64,000 bases of DNA, from assembly GCF_000467125.1 (NCBI RefSeq), contig NZ_BATJ01000018.1:1-64000 (forward strand), in the 5' to 3' direction. The stretch comes from Vibrio proteolyticus NBRC 13287 (lineage in GTDB: Bacteria; Pseudomonadota; Gammaproteobacteria; Enterobacterales; Vibrionaceae). The notes under the pieces were generated by a model that was not told the origin of the DNA, did no database searches, and worked only from the letters and a program-made list of their open reading frames with translations. The position numbers and the translations under genes were made by a program. Below, in pieces: positions 51,859-59,725 of the stretch. Position 1 is the stretch's first letter, and every line of letters starts with the position of its first letter.

Positions 51859-51953
51859 AACTGAAGTTATTAATGTTCTAATTTTCGTTTATTTATCTCA
51901 CCTTATTTCATAAGTGATACTGGGACAATCGTTTTATTCCATGAGTGATGACT

Positions 51954-53132
51954 ATGAAATCTCGACTTCCCAGCAGTATTTACTTATTAAGTGTTGGTAT
52001 CTTTTTAATGGTTTGCTGTGAACTGCAAGTTCTCGGTATGACGCAACAATTGACCTATGATTTGAGCATTTCCGTGGCCAAAGTCGGCTACTTGGTCTCT
52101 GGTTTTGCGGCGGCAATGGCGATTGGCGGCCCCGTACTCACTTTAATGTTCAATCGATTGCCGCCCAAAACGTTTGTGATTCGCTTGTACTGCGTGTTTG
52201 TACTGGGCGAGCTCTTGGGGGCGCTCACTCACCAATACTGGCTGCTGATGTTATCGCGCCTGATCACAGGGGCCGTTGCTGGCGCGTTTTTTGGTGTCGC
52301 TATCAGCATGTGTCAGCAACTTACCGATAAATCTCGTCAACTCGACGCGGTCGCCTTGGTTTTATCCGGCATCATGTTGGGAACCATCATCGGTCTGCCA
52401 ATGGCAAAAGTGATGTCAGAAGCGTTTTCCTGGTCGGTGAGCTTCTACCTGTTGGCGTTACTCGCGTTGCTTTGTGCTCTGTTGACCGCGATCAGGTTGC
52501 CCAACATTCGACCCGAGTCGTCGCTGGCATTGAGCGCTGAACTCCTAGCGCTAAAAAGTGCCAAGCTAGGGTGGTTGTATGCAACCAGCTTTTTTGTCAT
52601 CAGTGCCGCATACGCACCTTTTAGCTACATAGTTCCTATGCTGTCAGAGCATGCTTTATTGTCACAAAATGCAATCACCTTGCTGTTGCTGGCGTATGGT
52701 TTCGCGATGCTGGTCGGGAATCAAATCGTCGCTAAACTTGCCGTCCACCACGCAAAAATGGTGATCCTTGTCGGTTTGGTATTGGTTGGAGCCGCTCTTA
52801 GCGTGTTTTATCTGTTGGGGCACAACCCTTTTATCGCGGGGGCTGCAACCTTAGTCATTGGTTTGTGTGGCGTCAGTTTAAACCCAGCGCTGGTTGCTCG
52901 AATCATGCAGCTTCCTCAAGGTCAGAGAACCTTTACTCATACCGTACACTCGTCAGTGATTACGCTGGGCATTATGTTTGGCAGTTTTATCGCCGCATTA
53001 GGATTGGATTTTGGCTTTTCTCTGATCTCACCACTGCTTGTCGGCCTGAGTTTTGCGTTTATTGCGATGCTGATTGTGCTGTTTACCCCACCGCTGTTAG
53101 CGACAAGTACGCTGTCGACAAAGGGAACTTGA
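51954..53132 (+). CDS. MFS transporter, drug:H+ antiporter-1 like (AraJ/NepI type)
   Basis: The protein has about 392 residues from the ATG at 51954; ATG 51948 and GTG 51945 are in frame just before it. Twelve hydrophobic helices are expected. The MFS A-like loop (FNRLPPKTFVIRLY) is present, as is a helix-5 region rich in Gly/Ala (RLITGAVAGAFFGVAISMC). The shape suggests export of a sugar, nucleoside or drug across the inner membrane. The neighbouring LysR regulator is its likely controller. The substrate cannot be told from the sequence. Confidence 0.88.
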   Translation: MKSRLPSSIYLLSVGIFLMVCCELQVLGMTQQLTYDLSISVAKVGYLVSGFAAAMAIGGPVLTLMFNRLPPKTFVIRLYCVFVLGELLGALTHQYWLLMLSRLITGAVAGAFFGVAISMCQQLTDKSRQLDAVALVLSGIMLGTIIGLPMAKVMSEAFSWSVSFYLLALLALLCALLTAIRLPNIRPESSLALSAELLALKSAKLGWLYATSFFVISAAYAPFSYIVPMLSEHALLSQNAITLLLLAYGFAMLVGNQIVAKLAVHHAKMVILVGLVLVGAALSVFYLLGHNPFIAGAATLVIGLCGVSLNPALVARIMQLPQGQRTFTHTVHSSVITLGIMFGSFIAALGLDFGFSLISPLLVGLSFAFIAMLIVLFTPPLLATSTLSTKGT

Positions 53133-53365
53133 GATCATTACATTCTTGATGATTTCCAGCAGCCAAACGCTCCAGCGACGTTTTTCATCCTGTGTTGACT
53201 CTGGATAGAGAAGGGGCTCTTGCGTTGATCGGCGCTAGCAGAGGTTAACCGCAGGATCCTCTTCTACACTATGCAAGACATGGCACCGATTTCGCTTCAT
53301 GTGGCCGGAGAGCCGGTGAAAGGAAAGAGGATATATCAGACTCAACAACGAAATGGCTTCGATCT
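53133..53365 (+). other. Intergenic region before the sigma-factor gene
   Basis: No gene was seen in these 233 bases. A few short pairs of repeats exist (for example CCGG-AGAG-CCGG near 53303). No copy of the TGTCGA / CGAC promoter motif found before the DUF1428 gene is in the gap, which argues against strong autoregulation of the sigma gene. A TGTCGA at 53113 lies inside the end of the MFS gene and lacks a matching -10. Confidence 0.5.
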
Positions 53366-54622
53366 ATGACTTCGTCTGTGGAACAACGCATCAATGCGAT
53401 TTACCGCGCAGAATCATGCCGAATTCTGGCCACATTGTTGCGCTTGTTACGGGGGGACTTCGCTCTCGCCGAGGAAGCGCTGCACGATGCGTTTATTGCC
53501 GCATTGTCGCAGTGGCAACGCGATGGTATCCCCGATAACCCCAGAGCCTGGCTGGTGTCGGCAGGGCGTTTTAAAGCCATCGACCGAATTCGCCGTAACC
53601 AGCCTTTGAATACGGCGCTGAATGAGTTGGCGCAACTCTTGGAGGCGCAATGCCACACTCAACCATTCGACGATGACGAAACGATTGAAGACGATCGCTT
53701 GCGCTTAATTTTTACTTGTTGTCATCCAAGCCTCTCTATGGACGCCCGGGTTGCGCTCACGCTGAGAGAGGTGTGCGGTTTGAGTACCGAAGCGATTGCA
53801 GCCGCCTTTTTGGTCTCGGTTCCGACTCTGGCGCAGCGTATCGTCCGAGCCAAGAATAAAATTCGCGATGCCGGGATCCCCTATGAGGTGCCTCTTCCCG
53901 AAGAGTGCTCTGTTCGGCTTGAGGCGGTTCTGCCGGTGGTGTACCTGGTATTTAACGAAGGTTATTCCTCCGCTTACGGCGCCGACTTAACCCAACCGGA
54001 TTTGTCTGGAGAAGCGATACGTCTGGGACGCTTATTATTGGAGCTGTTACCGGAAAGCGAAGTGATGGGGCTGTTGGCACTGATGTTATTGCATGATGCC
54101 AGACGGGTTGGACGCCTCTCAGCCAAAGGGGATTTGATCCCTTTGGAAGATCAGGATCGCCGTCTGTGGGATCGCGAACAAATCCGTGAGGGCAGTGAAT
54201 TGGTTGTCAAGGCATTAAGCTCGGGGTCCGCGGGCGTTTATGCGTTACAAGCCGCGATTGCTGCGCTGCACGCTGAAGCCCCAAGTGCGGAACAAACTGA
54301 TTGGGCAGAAATTACCGGTTTGTATGAGGTGCTGCTGCGCCTCAATCCATCTCCGATCATTGAACTCAATCGTGCCGTTGCGCTGGCTATGCGTGATGGT
54401 CCACACGCGGGCCTGCAGGCGATAGAATCATTGTCTGGTCACAAAGAGCTTCAACGCTACCATTTGTTTTATGCGGCTCAGGCGGACCTCTATCGCCGAT
54501 TAAATCAGCCAGTTAACGCGATGCACTATTATCAACAAGCACTTGAATTTGTACAACAGGAGCCGGAGCAGCGGTTTCTCCAGCAGCGACTGGAAGCGTT
54601 AAAAAGGAAAATGCCTTCATGA
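53366..54622 (+). CDS. ECF42-type RNA polymerase sigma factor with C-terminal helical-repeat extension
   Basis: The protein has 418 residues, twice the length of a normal ECF sigma factor. Region 2 (about 8-75) shows ESCRILATLLRLLRGDFALA and NPRAWLVSAGRFKAIDRIRR. Region 4 (about 110-175) has the group hallmark LRLIFTCCHPSLSMDARVAL, then STEAIAAAFLVSVPTLAQRI and RAKNKIRDAGIPYEVP. A TPR-like extension (about 185-415; DUF6596 type) follows with VVYLVFNEGYSSAYG and ending YYQQALEFVQQEP. In ECF42 the extension replaces an anti-sigma factor in control. Four genes typical of ECF42 neighbourhoods follow. The start is not backed by a clear ribosome site. Confidence 0.9.
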   Translation: MTSSVEQRINAIYRAESCRILATLLRLLRGDFALAEEALHDAFIAALSQWQRDGIPDNPRAWLVSAGRFKAIDRIRRNQPLNTALNELAQLLEAQCHTQPFDDDETIEDDRLRLIFTCCHPSLSMDARVALTLREVCGLSTEAIAAAFLVSVPTLAQRIVRAKNKIRDAGIPYEVPLPEECSVRLEAVLPVVYLVFNEGYSSAYGADLTQPDLSGEAIRLGRLLLELLPESEVMGLLALMLLHDARRVGRLSAKGDLIPLEDQDRRLWDREQIREGSELVVKALSSGSAGVYALQAAIAALHAEAPSAEQTDWAEITGLYEVLLRLNPSPIIELNRAVALAMRDGPHAGLQAIESLSGHKELQRYHLFYAAQADLYRRLNQPVNAMHYYQQALEFVQQEPEQRFLQQRLEALKRKMPS

Positions 54623-54704
54623 TGATCTTGTGTGGGGTTGGTGCATTTAATATCGGCGACACAGATGAGACCGGGCATACGGGGACAAAAAAATTTTTCA
54701 TGCG

Positions 54705-54731
54705 TGTCGATTTCCCTCTTGCTACGACGAC
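54705..54731 (+). promoter_or_regulatory. Candidate ECF42-dependent promoter of the DUF1428-VOC-YciI-SRPBCC genes
   Basis: TGTCGA (54705-54710), 17 bases, CGAC (54728-54731) agree with the -35 TGTCGA and -10 CGA/TC pattern I recall for ECF42 targets. The predicted start near 54738 leaves a 30-base leader before the DUF1428 start codon. It lies after the sigma gene stop, as expected for a sigma-controlled target operon. Confidence 0.6.
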
Positions 54732-54770
54732 TAAGTAGTGAAATCACCCAAAAAACTGAGGAATTACACC

Positions 54771-55190
54771 ATGAGTTACGTTGATGGATTTATTCTCGCC
54801 GTACCAAAGGCGAACAAAGACGCATTTATTCAACATGCAGAGAAAGCCGATACTGTTTTTATTGAATGGGGCGCAATACGTGTGATCGAGTGCTGGGAAG
54901 AGGATGTGGCAGACGGAAAAGTGACGGACTTTCGTCGTGCTGTCCAAGCCCATCAAGATGAAGCCGTCGTGTTCTCCTGGGTCGAATGGCCAGATAAAGC
55001 CACTCGCGATGCCGGGATGGCAAAAATGCAAGCTGCAATGATGAGCGACCCGCGTCTTAACCCCGAACAAAATCCGATGCCTTTTGATGGTATGCGGCTG
55101 ATTTTCGGCGGCTTTAAACCGATAGTTCTACTTGAATCGGCGCACGCCGTACATCATGACGACCAACAAGGAGCTACTGCTTATGTCTAA
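54771..55190 (+). CDS. DUF1428 family protein with C-terminal extension
   Basis: The protein has 139 residues from the ATG at 54771 (ribosome site GAGG eleven bases upstream). It opens MSYVDGFILAVPKANKDAF and contains VVFSWVEWPDKATRDAGM and MPFDGMRLIFGGFKPIV, all hallmarks of DUF1428, a dimeric ferredoxin-like (DGPF/ABM-related) fold with no known reaction. Family members usually stop soon after GGFxPIV. Here about 19 residues (LESAHAVHHDDQQGATAYV) continue into the start of the VOC gene, which overlaps by eight bases. It is the first gene behind the candidate ECF42 promoter. Confidence 0.9.
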   Translation: MSYVDGFILAVPKANKDAFIQHAEKADTVFIEWGAIRVIECWEEDVADGKVTDFRRAVQAHQDEAVVFSWVEWPDKATRDAGMAKMQAAMMSDPRLNPEQNPMPFDGMRLIFGGFKPIVLLESAHAVHHDDQQGATAYV

Positions 55191-55980
55191 TCAACATGGA
55201 GAATTTGTCTGGTACGAACTGGTCACAGACAACGTGGATGCGGCCTGTGACTTTTATCAAGGAGTGTTGGGGTGGGAGATGGGCGACAATGACCAGCCTG
55301 ATAGCGATTACCGCATTATTCGTGCCCGTGATACTCACAGTGGTGAGTGGTTTGATATCGGCGGCATGCTACTTCTGGATGACGCGATGGTTCAACGAGG
55401 CGCAAGGCCAGTCTGGCTCGGCTACATTGCCGTGGATGACATCGACCAAAGTATCACCAATGCGCTTGCAGCAGGCGCTGGTGTCATCATGCCTTTGACC
55501 GAATTGCCTGAGGTCGGACGCATTGCGATGCTGAACGACCCCACAGGAAGTCCGTTTTACATCATTCAGTCAAGCTGTGAAACACCCAGTATGGCCTTTG
55601 CATCGGACAAACCCCGTGTGGGGCATTGCGCCTGGAATGAATTGAGAAGTTCTGATCCACAAGCGGCTAAAGCATTTTACTTTGAGATCTTTGGCTGGAG
55701 CAAGGATGGTGAACTGGATATGGGATCGATGGGGAGCTATGAGTTTATTCGTCACAATGGTGTGATTGGGGCTGTTATGCCCAAACCGCAAGACATCCCA
55801 CTCTCAACATGGCAGTACTATTTCCGTTGCGCGGATATCGATGACGCTTGTGTCGCGATTGTCCGTAACGGTGGGTTAGTGCTCCATGGCCCGGACGAGA
55901 TTCCCGGCGGCGATTTTATTATCAATGGGCAGGATCCTCTTGGTGCGCCTTTTGCGCTGGTCGGTGCAAGACGCACATAA
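55183..55980 (+). CDS. Two-domain VOC (glyoxalase/bleomycin-resistance fold) protein
   Basis: The protein has 265 residues from the ATG at 55183, with AAGGAG nine bases upstream. Two vicinal-oxygen-chelate domains are in tandem: the first (about 5-125) begins FVWYELVTDNVDAACDFYQG and ends GSPFYIIQS; the second (about 140-262) begins HCAWNELRSSDPQAAKAFYF and ends LGAPFALVGAR. Such proteins often bind a metal or a small molecule. The metal ligands cannot be assigned with certainty. It overlaps the DUF1428 gene by eight bases and precedes the YciI gene by 92. Confidence 0.9.
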   Translation: MSNQHGEFVWYELVTDNVDAACDFYQGVLGWEMGDNDQPDSDYRIIRARDTHSGEWFDIGGMLLLDDAMVQRGARPVWLGYIAVDDIDQSITNALAAGAGVIMPLTELPEVGRIAMLNDPTGSPFYIIQSSCETPSMAFASDKPRVGHCAWNELRSSDPQAAKAFYFEIFGWSKDGELDMGSMGSYEFIRHNGVIGAVMPKPQDIPLSTWQYYFRCADIDDACVAIVRNGGLVLHGPDEIPGGDFIINGQDPLGAPFALVGARRT

Positions 55981-56072
55981 AGGAGAGCGCGCTTGGTGTC
56001 TGGATGTCGGCCTTTTCACTTATTGTGCACACCAAAGCGCGACGCACCTCTGTGAAAGACAGGAGAGCTGAA

Positions 56073-56441
56073 ATGAAATATTTATGTCTGGTGTATTACA
56101 ACGAGCACAAGATGTTGCAGATGTCGCAACAAGAGTGGGATGTCCTCAACCGGGAATGCATGGGCTGTGTCGAACAGCTTAGCAACAGTGGCCATTTTCT
56201 TGATGGTGCGCCACTGCGTTCGACGGCAACCGCAACCACGCTGCGTGTGCGCGACAATACCCCCATTGTAACCGATGGCCCATTTGCGGAAACCAAGGAG
56301 CAGTTGGCCGGTTTTTATATGCTTGATGCCCGGGATATGAATGAGGCGATTCGTCTGGCCGAAAAAATACCCCCTGCGCGGTATGGCTGTGTGGAAATTC
56401 GCCCGGTACGAGAGCTGATGTCAGTTGACAACCATCGCTGA
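56073..56441 (+). CDS. YciI-like DGPF domain protein
   Basis: The protein has 122 residues from the ATG at 56073 (ribosome site AGGAG). It opens MKYLCLVYYNEHKM and has the DGPF signature TDGPFAETKEQLAGFYMLDA near residue 68, the domain that names ECF42-linked proteins. It is a small dimeric ferredoxin-like fold related to YciI; the reaction is unknown. The position, third behind a sigma factor with DUF6596, is diagnostic of the ECF42 context. The frame stays open upstream to 56004 without a ribosome site. Confidence 0.93.
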   Translation: MKYLCLVYYNEHKMLQMSQQEWDVLNRECMGCVEQLSNSGHFLDGAPLRSTATATTLRVRDNTPIVTDGPFAETKEQLAGFYMLDARDMNEAIRLAEKIPPARYGCVEIRPVRELMSVDNHR

Positions 56442-56480
56442 GCCAAGTGCTCGACAACGTGGCAGATCAAGGAGGAGAAA

Positions 56481-56948
56481 ATGTCTAATCAAACCGGAAC
56501 AGTAAAGTTACACCGAGTGCTGAGGGCGCCGGTGGCGCGTGTTTATCAGGCGTTTACGCAGCAGCACGCATTAGAATACTGGTTGCCGCCGTTTGGCTTC
56601 ATCGGCAAGATAGACGATATGGATGTGCGTGTTGGCGGAGGTTATCGCATGTCGTTTATGAATTTCAGTACCGGGCTTTTGCATGCCTTTAGCGTCCGGT
56701 TTATTGAGCTCAAGCCCAACGAACGTATCTGTCATACAGATCGGTTTGAGGACGAATCGTTGTCTGGGGAAATGCGGGTGAGCATCGAGTTGACCCCCGT
56801 ATCGTGTGGCACGGAATTACGCATTTGTCAGCAAGGGATCCCGGCATTGATTCCGGTCGAGTCATGCTACCTCGGCTGGCAGGAATCGCTGATCCAGTTG
56901 GCTCATTTGGTTGAACCGGAGATGTCTTCGGATCAGAGTGCTTTGTAG
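56481..56948 (+). CDS. SRPBCC / AHSA1-like protein
   Basis: The protein has 155 residues. The ATG at 56481 has a very strong ribosome site (AAGGAGGAG). It starts TGTVKLHRVLRAPVARVYQA and has the AHSA1 patterns ALEYWLPPFGFIGKIDDMDV and VGGGYRMSFMNFSTG, with the closing GWQESLIQLAHLVEPE. The START-like helix-grip fold binds hydrophobic small molecules. Such genes are regular members of ECF41/ECF42 loci. The ligand is unknown. It is the last gene of the cluster; 218 bases of non-coding DNA follow. Confidence 0.92.
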   Translation: MSNQTGTVKLHRVLRAPVARVYQAFTQQHALEYWLPPFGFIGKIDDMDVRVGGGYRMSFMNFSTGLLHAFSVRFIELKPNERICHTDRFEDESLSGEMRVSIELTPVSCGTELRICQQGIPALIPVESCYLGWQESLIQLAHLVEPEMSSDQSAL

Positions 56949-57166
56949 CGTTGTAGCCAAACTGCCACACGTCCATTGTTGTAGGTCCACTTAGTCGATG
57001 TTTTTCAGCTCACCAGTCAGTTCGGCTGGCAAAGGGGCTAAATTGGTCTGCGTGTAGCTGAAGTCACTCGCAAAATCTCATTTTTCTTCCAACTTCTCCT
57101 ATTCAGTAGCGCATAGGCTGCCTACTCTCTTGAACATTATTGTGTTGATGATGGAAGGAAATAATC

Positions 57167-58801
57167 ATGTTAAATCCGAGCAAGTTATCGGTGTTATTGG
57201 GGTGGGCAATAGCTGCCAGTAGTCATGCGGCGATGAATATTCAGCCGGATCCAGAGAACCCCAATGGTTACGTGGTGGCGCGTGCAGACATCACGGCTGC
57301 GGAACAGGCGAAAACCGCAGATCCGATGTACGCCACTTGGGCAAAAGCATTGGAAACTCGGGCTAACACCATTGTGGAAGCGATTGAGCCGGGGCTGGCA
57401 AGTAACCCGGAAAACGTCAAACGGGTTGAGCGTGTCTTCCCACAGTCAGAATGGGACTTTCTGACACATATGGCGGCCCCCGAGTACACTTATACACGTT
57501 TCTTGCGTGCAATCGGCAAGTTTCCGGCATTTTGTGGGGAGTACACTGACGGCCGTGATTCGGATGCCATCTGCCAAAAGTCCATTGTGACGGCGTTTGC
57601 CCATTTTGCTCAGGAAACTGGAGGGCACATTGCCAAAGATAATGTGTCGGATAACCCATTGGCGCTGGAAGAGTGGCAACAGGCGCTGGTGCATGTACGG
57701 GAAATGGGTTGGTCGGAAGGCCAGGAAGGATACACGACAGGGTGTGGACAGAATGACTGGCAGAATGCTCGCTGGCCGTGTGCTCCAGGGCAGGGGTACT
57801 TCGGTCGCGGGGCCAAGCAACTGTCTTATCATTTCAACTACGGTGCGTTTTCCGAAGTGATGTTTGATGGCGATGCCACGGTATTGCTTAATGATCCCGG
57901 GCGGGTGGCCGACTCTTGGCTCAATTTGGCGTCGGCGATTTGGTTTTTCTTAACGCCACAGGCGCCTAAGCCTGCAATGCTGCACGTGATTGATCGGACC
58001 TGGAGCCCATCACAACGGGAAATCGATGCCGGGATCGGTTATGGCTTCGGCACTACAATCAACGTGATTAACGGCGGGATTGAATGTGGTGAGCAGAACA
58101 AAGAGAAAGGGCAGCCAGTCAACCGTATCCGCTATTGGGAGGGGCTGTCGGCACACTATCAGATCCCACTCGAAGCCGATGAGAAAAACACCTGTTGGCA
58201 GCAAACGCCATACGGCAGCCTCAACCTGAACGGTGCGACGGATGTGCTTTATACCAACTGGGACGGGAACTGGAAGTATTATCCGGATCGCCCGGGCGGC
58301 TATTCGTTCGAATGCGAACTGGTCGGTTTTCAGACCGCGTATTCTGCATTGGTACCGGGGGATTACGAGAAATGTGTGACGAACTTCTATGGCTCGCACG
58401 CCAACTGGCCTCAAGTGCGCGTTGTGGCGCAGCTAGAACCAGGCGATCCGGGTACCGAGCCTGGCAGTGGCGACTGGGACAGCAACAAAGTATATAACGC
58501 GGGTGATCAGGTCATATTTAATGGTGTGACTTACCAGGCCAAATGGTGGACACAAGGAGACAGCCCGGCAGATGGCGGCCCTTGGGAACCGGTGAGTGGC
58601 ACACCGATTGAGCCGGAACCGACTCCAGGCCCAACACCATTGCCGAATAGTTTCATTCAATGGCAGCCTGGAGTAACACAGGTAGCGGACGGTGACAAAG
58701 TGACTTATAACGGCAAGTGTTTCATCGCCAAAAACGGTCCGGGTGTGTGGGAAACGCCGCTGCAATCCAACTGGTTTTGGGACGAAATTGCCTGCCAGTG
58801 A
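57167..58801 (+). CDS. Secreted GH19 chitinase with carbohydrate-binding modules
   Basis: The protein has 544 residues. The signal peptide ends near SSHA (residue 21). A GH19 catalytic domain follows (about 90-350): AHFAQETGGHIAKDN holds the first catalytic glutamate, and GYFGRGAKQLSYHFNYGAF and INVINGGIECG are GH19 signatures. After it come two small chitin-binding modules of the CBM5/12 type, at about 425-475 (WDSNKVYNAGDQVIFNGVTY) and 495-544, joined by a Pro/Thr/Glu-rich linker (PIEPEPTPGPTPLP). It hydrolyses chitin outside the cell. ATG at 57167 follows GAAGGAAATAATC. It is transcribed alone. Confidence 0.94.
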   Translation: MLNPSKLSVLLGWAIAASSHAAMNIQPDPENPNGYVVARADITAAEQAKTADPMYATWAKALETRANTIVEAIEPGLASNPENVKRVERVFPQSEWDFLTHMAAPEYTYTRFLRAIGKFPAFCGEYTDGRDSDAICQKSIVTAFAHFAQETGGHIAKDNVSDNPLALEEWQQALVHVREMGWSEGQEGYTTGCGQNDWQNARWPCAPGQGYFGRGAKQLSYHFNYGAFSEVMFDGDATVLLNDPGRVADSWLNLASAIWFFLTPQAPKPAMLHVIDRTWSPSQREIDAGIGYGFGTTINVINGGIECGEQNKEKGQPVNRIRYWEGLSAHYQIPLEADEKNTCWQQTPYGSLNLNGATDVLYTNWDGNWKYYPDRPGGYSFECELVGFQTAYSALVPGDYEKCVTNFYGSHANWPQVRVVAQLEPGDPGTEPGSGDWDSNKVYNAGDQVIFNGVTYQAKWWTQGDSPADGGPWEPVSGTPIEPEPTPGPTPLPNSFIQWQPGVTQVADGDKVTYNGKCFIAKNGPGVWETPLQSNWFWDEIACQ

Positions 58802-58821
58802 AAAATAAATTGTTGCATGAT

Positions 58822-58856
58822 AAGCTCCTGAGTGTTCAGGGGCTTTGTGTTTCCTT
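58822..58856 (+). terminator. Terminator of the chitinase gene
   Basis: AAGCTCCTGA pairs with TCAGGGGCTT (one G-T pair) around GTGT, followed by TGTGTTTCCTTTT. Confidence 0.82.
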
Positions 58857-59010
58857 TTAAAAGGCTTTATTTATCATGTGATTAATCTTGTCTATCGTTT
58901 TTTGTTGATTTGTTAAAACTTAGATTTCACTTTTGAATCCTATCTTTTTGTTATGACCTAATTAAAATCCGCGCGTAATTTTTATAAACATTTTTTAAAG
59001 GTACGCGCCA

Positions 59011-59607
59011 ATGTCCACAAAACTTGCCAACCCGGCCCCATTGGGCCTGATGGGTTTCGGTATGACCACCATTTTGCTTAACATCCACAATGCCGGTTAC
59101 TTCCCACTGGATTCTATGATTCTGGCAATGGGGATTTTCTATGGTGGTCTGAGTCAGGTTATCGTCGGCATCATGTGTTTTAAGCGTGGTGACACGTTCG
59201 GCACGACAGCATTTACATCATACGGCCTGTTCTGGCTGACGCTGGTGGGCTTGATTGTGATGCCGAAGATGGGGCTGCCAGCCAGTCCGGCGAGCTTCAT
59301 GGGTTGGTACCTGACGTTATGGGGCATCTTTACCGGCTTTATGTTTATCGGCTCTTTGTGCTACCCAGTAGCGAAGCAAGTGGTGTTCGGCTCGCTGACG
59401 ATCCTGTTCTTCTTACTGGCTGCGCGTGATTTCACCGGTAATGAGCTGATCGGCACCATCGCTGGCTTTGAAGGTATTTTCTGTGGTGCGAGCGCAGTGT
59501 ACTTTGCCATGGCGCAAGTGCTGAATAATGAATACGGTCGCACTATTTTGCCAATCGGCGAAAAGAAAAAAGCGACAGCCGCGAGCACACAGGAAATCGC
59601 AGCGTAA
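59011..59607 (+). CDS. satP: Acetate uptake transporter (AceTr / SatP-YaaH family)
   Basis: The protein has 198 residues and six hydrophobic helices, the family size. It carries the signature NPAPLGLMGFGMTT near residue 7 and the central FYGGLSQVIVGIMCF. The tail is charged and short (GEKKKATAASTQE). SatP-type proteins import acetate and succinate with protons, probably as hexamers in the inner membrane. ATG at 59011 follows AAAGGTACGCGCC. An A/T-rich leader of about 150 bases precedes it. A perfect bidirectional terminator lies between it and the convergent symporter gene. Confidence 0.92.
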   Translation: MSTKLANPAPLGLMGFGMTTILLNIHNAGYFPLDSMILAMGIFYGGLSQVIVGIMCFKRGDTFGTTAFTSYGLFWLTLVGLIVMPKMGLPASPASFMGWYLTLWGIFTGFMFIGSLCYPVAKQVVFGSLTILFFLLAARDFTGNELIGTIAGFEGIFCGASAVYFAMAQVLNNEYGRTILPIGEKKKATAASTQEIAA

Positions 59608-59643
59608 TTCCTTCTTCGGTTGGGATACTCAAACGGGAAAAAT

Positions 59644-59677
59644 AAAAGGGTTAGCCAATTGGCTAACCCTTTTTGTT
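59644..59677. terminator. Bidirectional terminator between satP and the alanine symporter gene
   Basis: A 13-bp perfect stem (AAAAGGGTTAGCC with GGCTAACCCTTTT) around AATT has A and T runs on both sides. It can end both convergent transcripts. Confidence 0.94.
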
Positions 59678-59725
59678 TCCACTGCCTTTTCTATTTTTAT
59701 AACACTTTTTGTGTTTGCATCTTTA

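Noticed and set aside
53113..53118. TGTCGA as a promoter for the sigma gene
   Set aside because: It is inside the MFS coding sequence, about 250 bases from the sigma start, and no CGAC-type -10 follows at the right distance.
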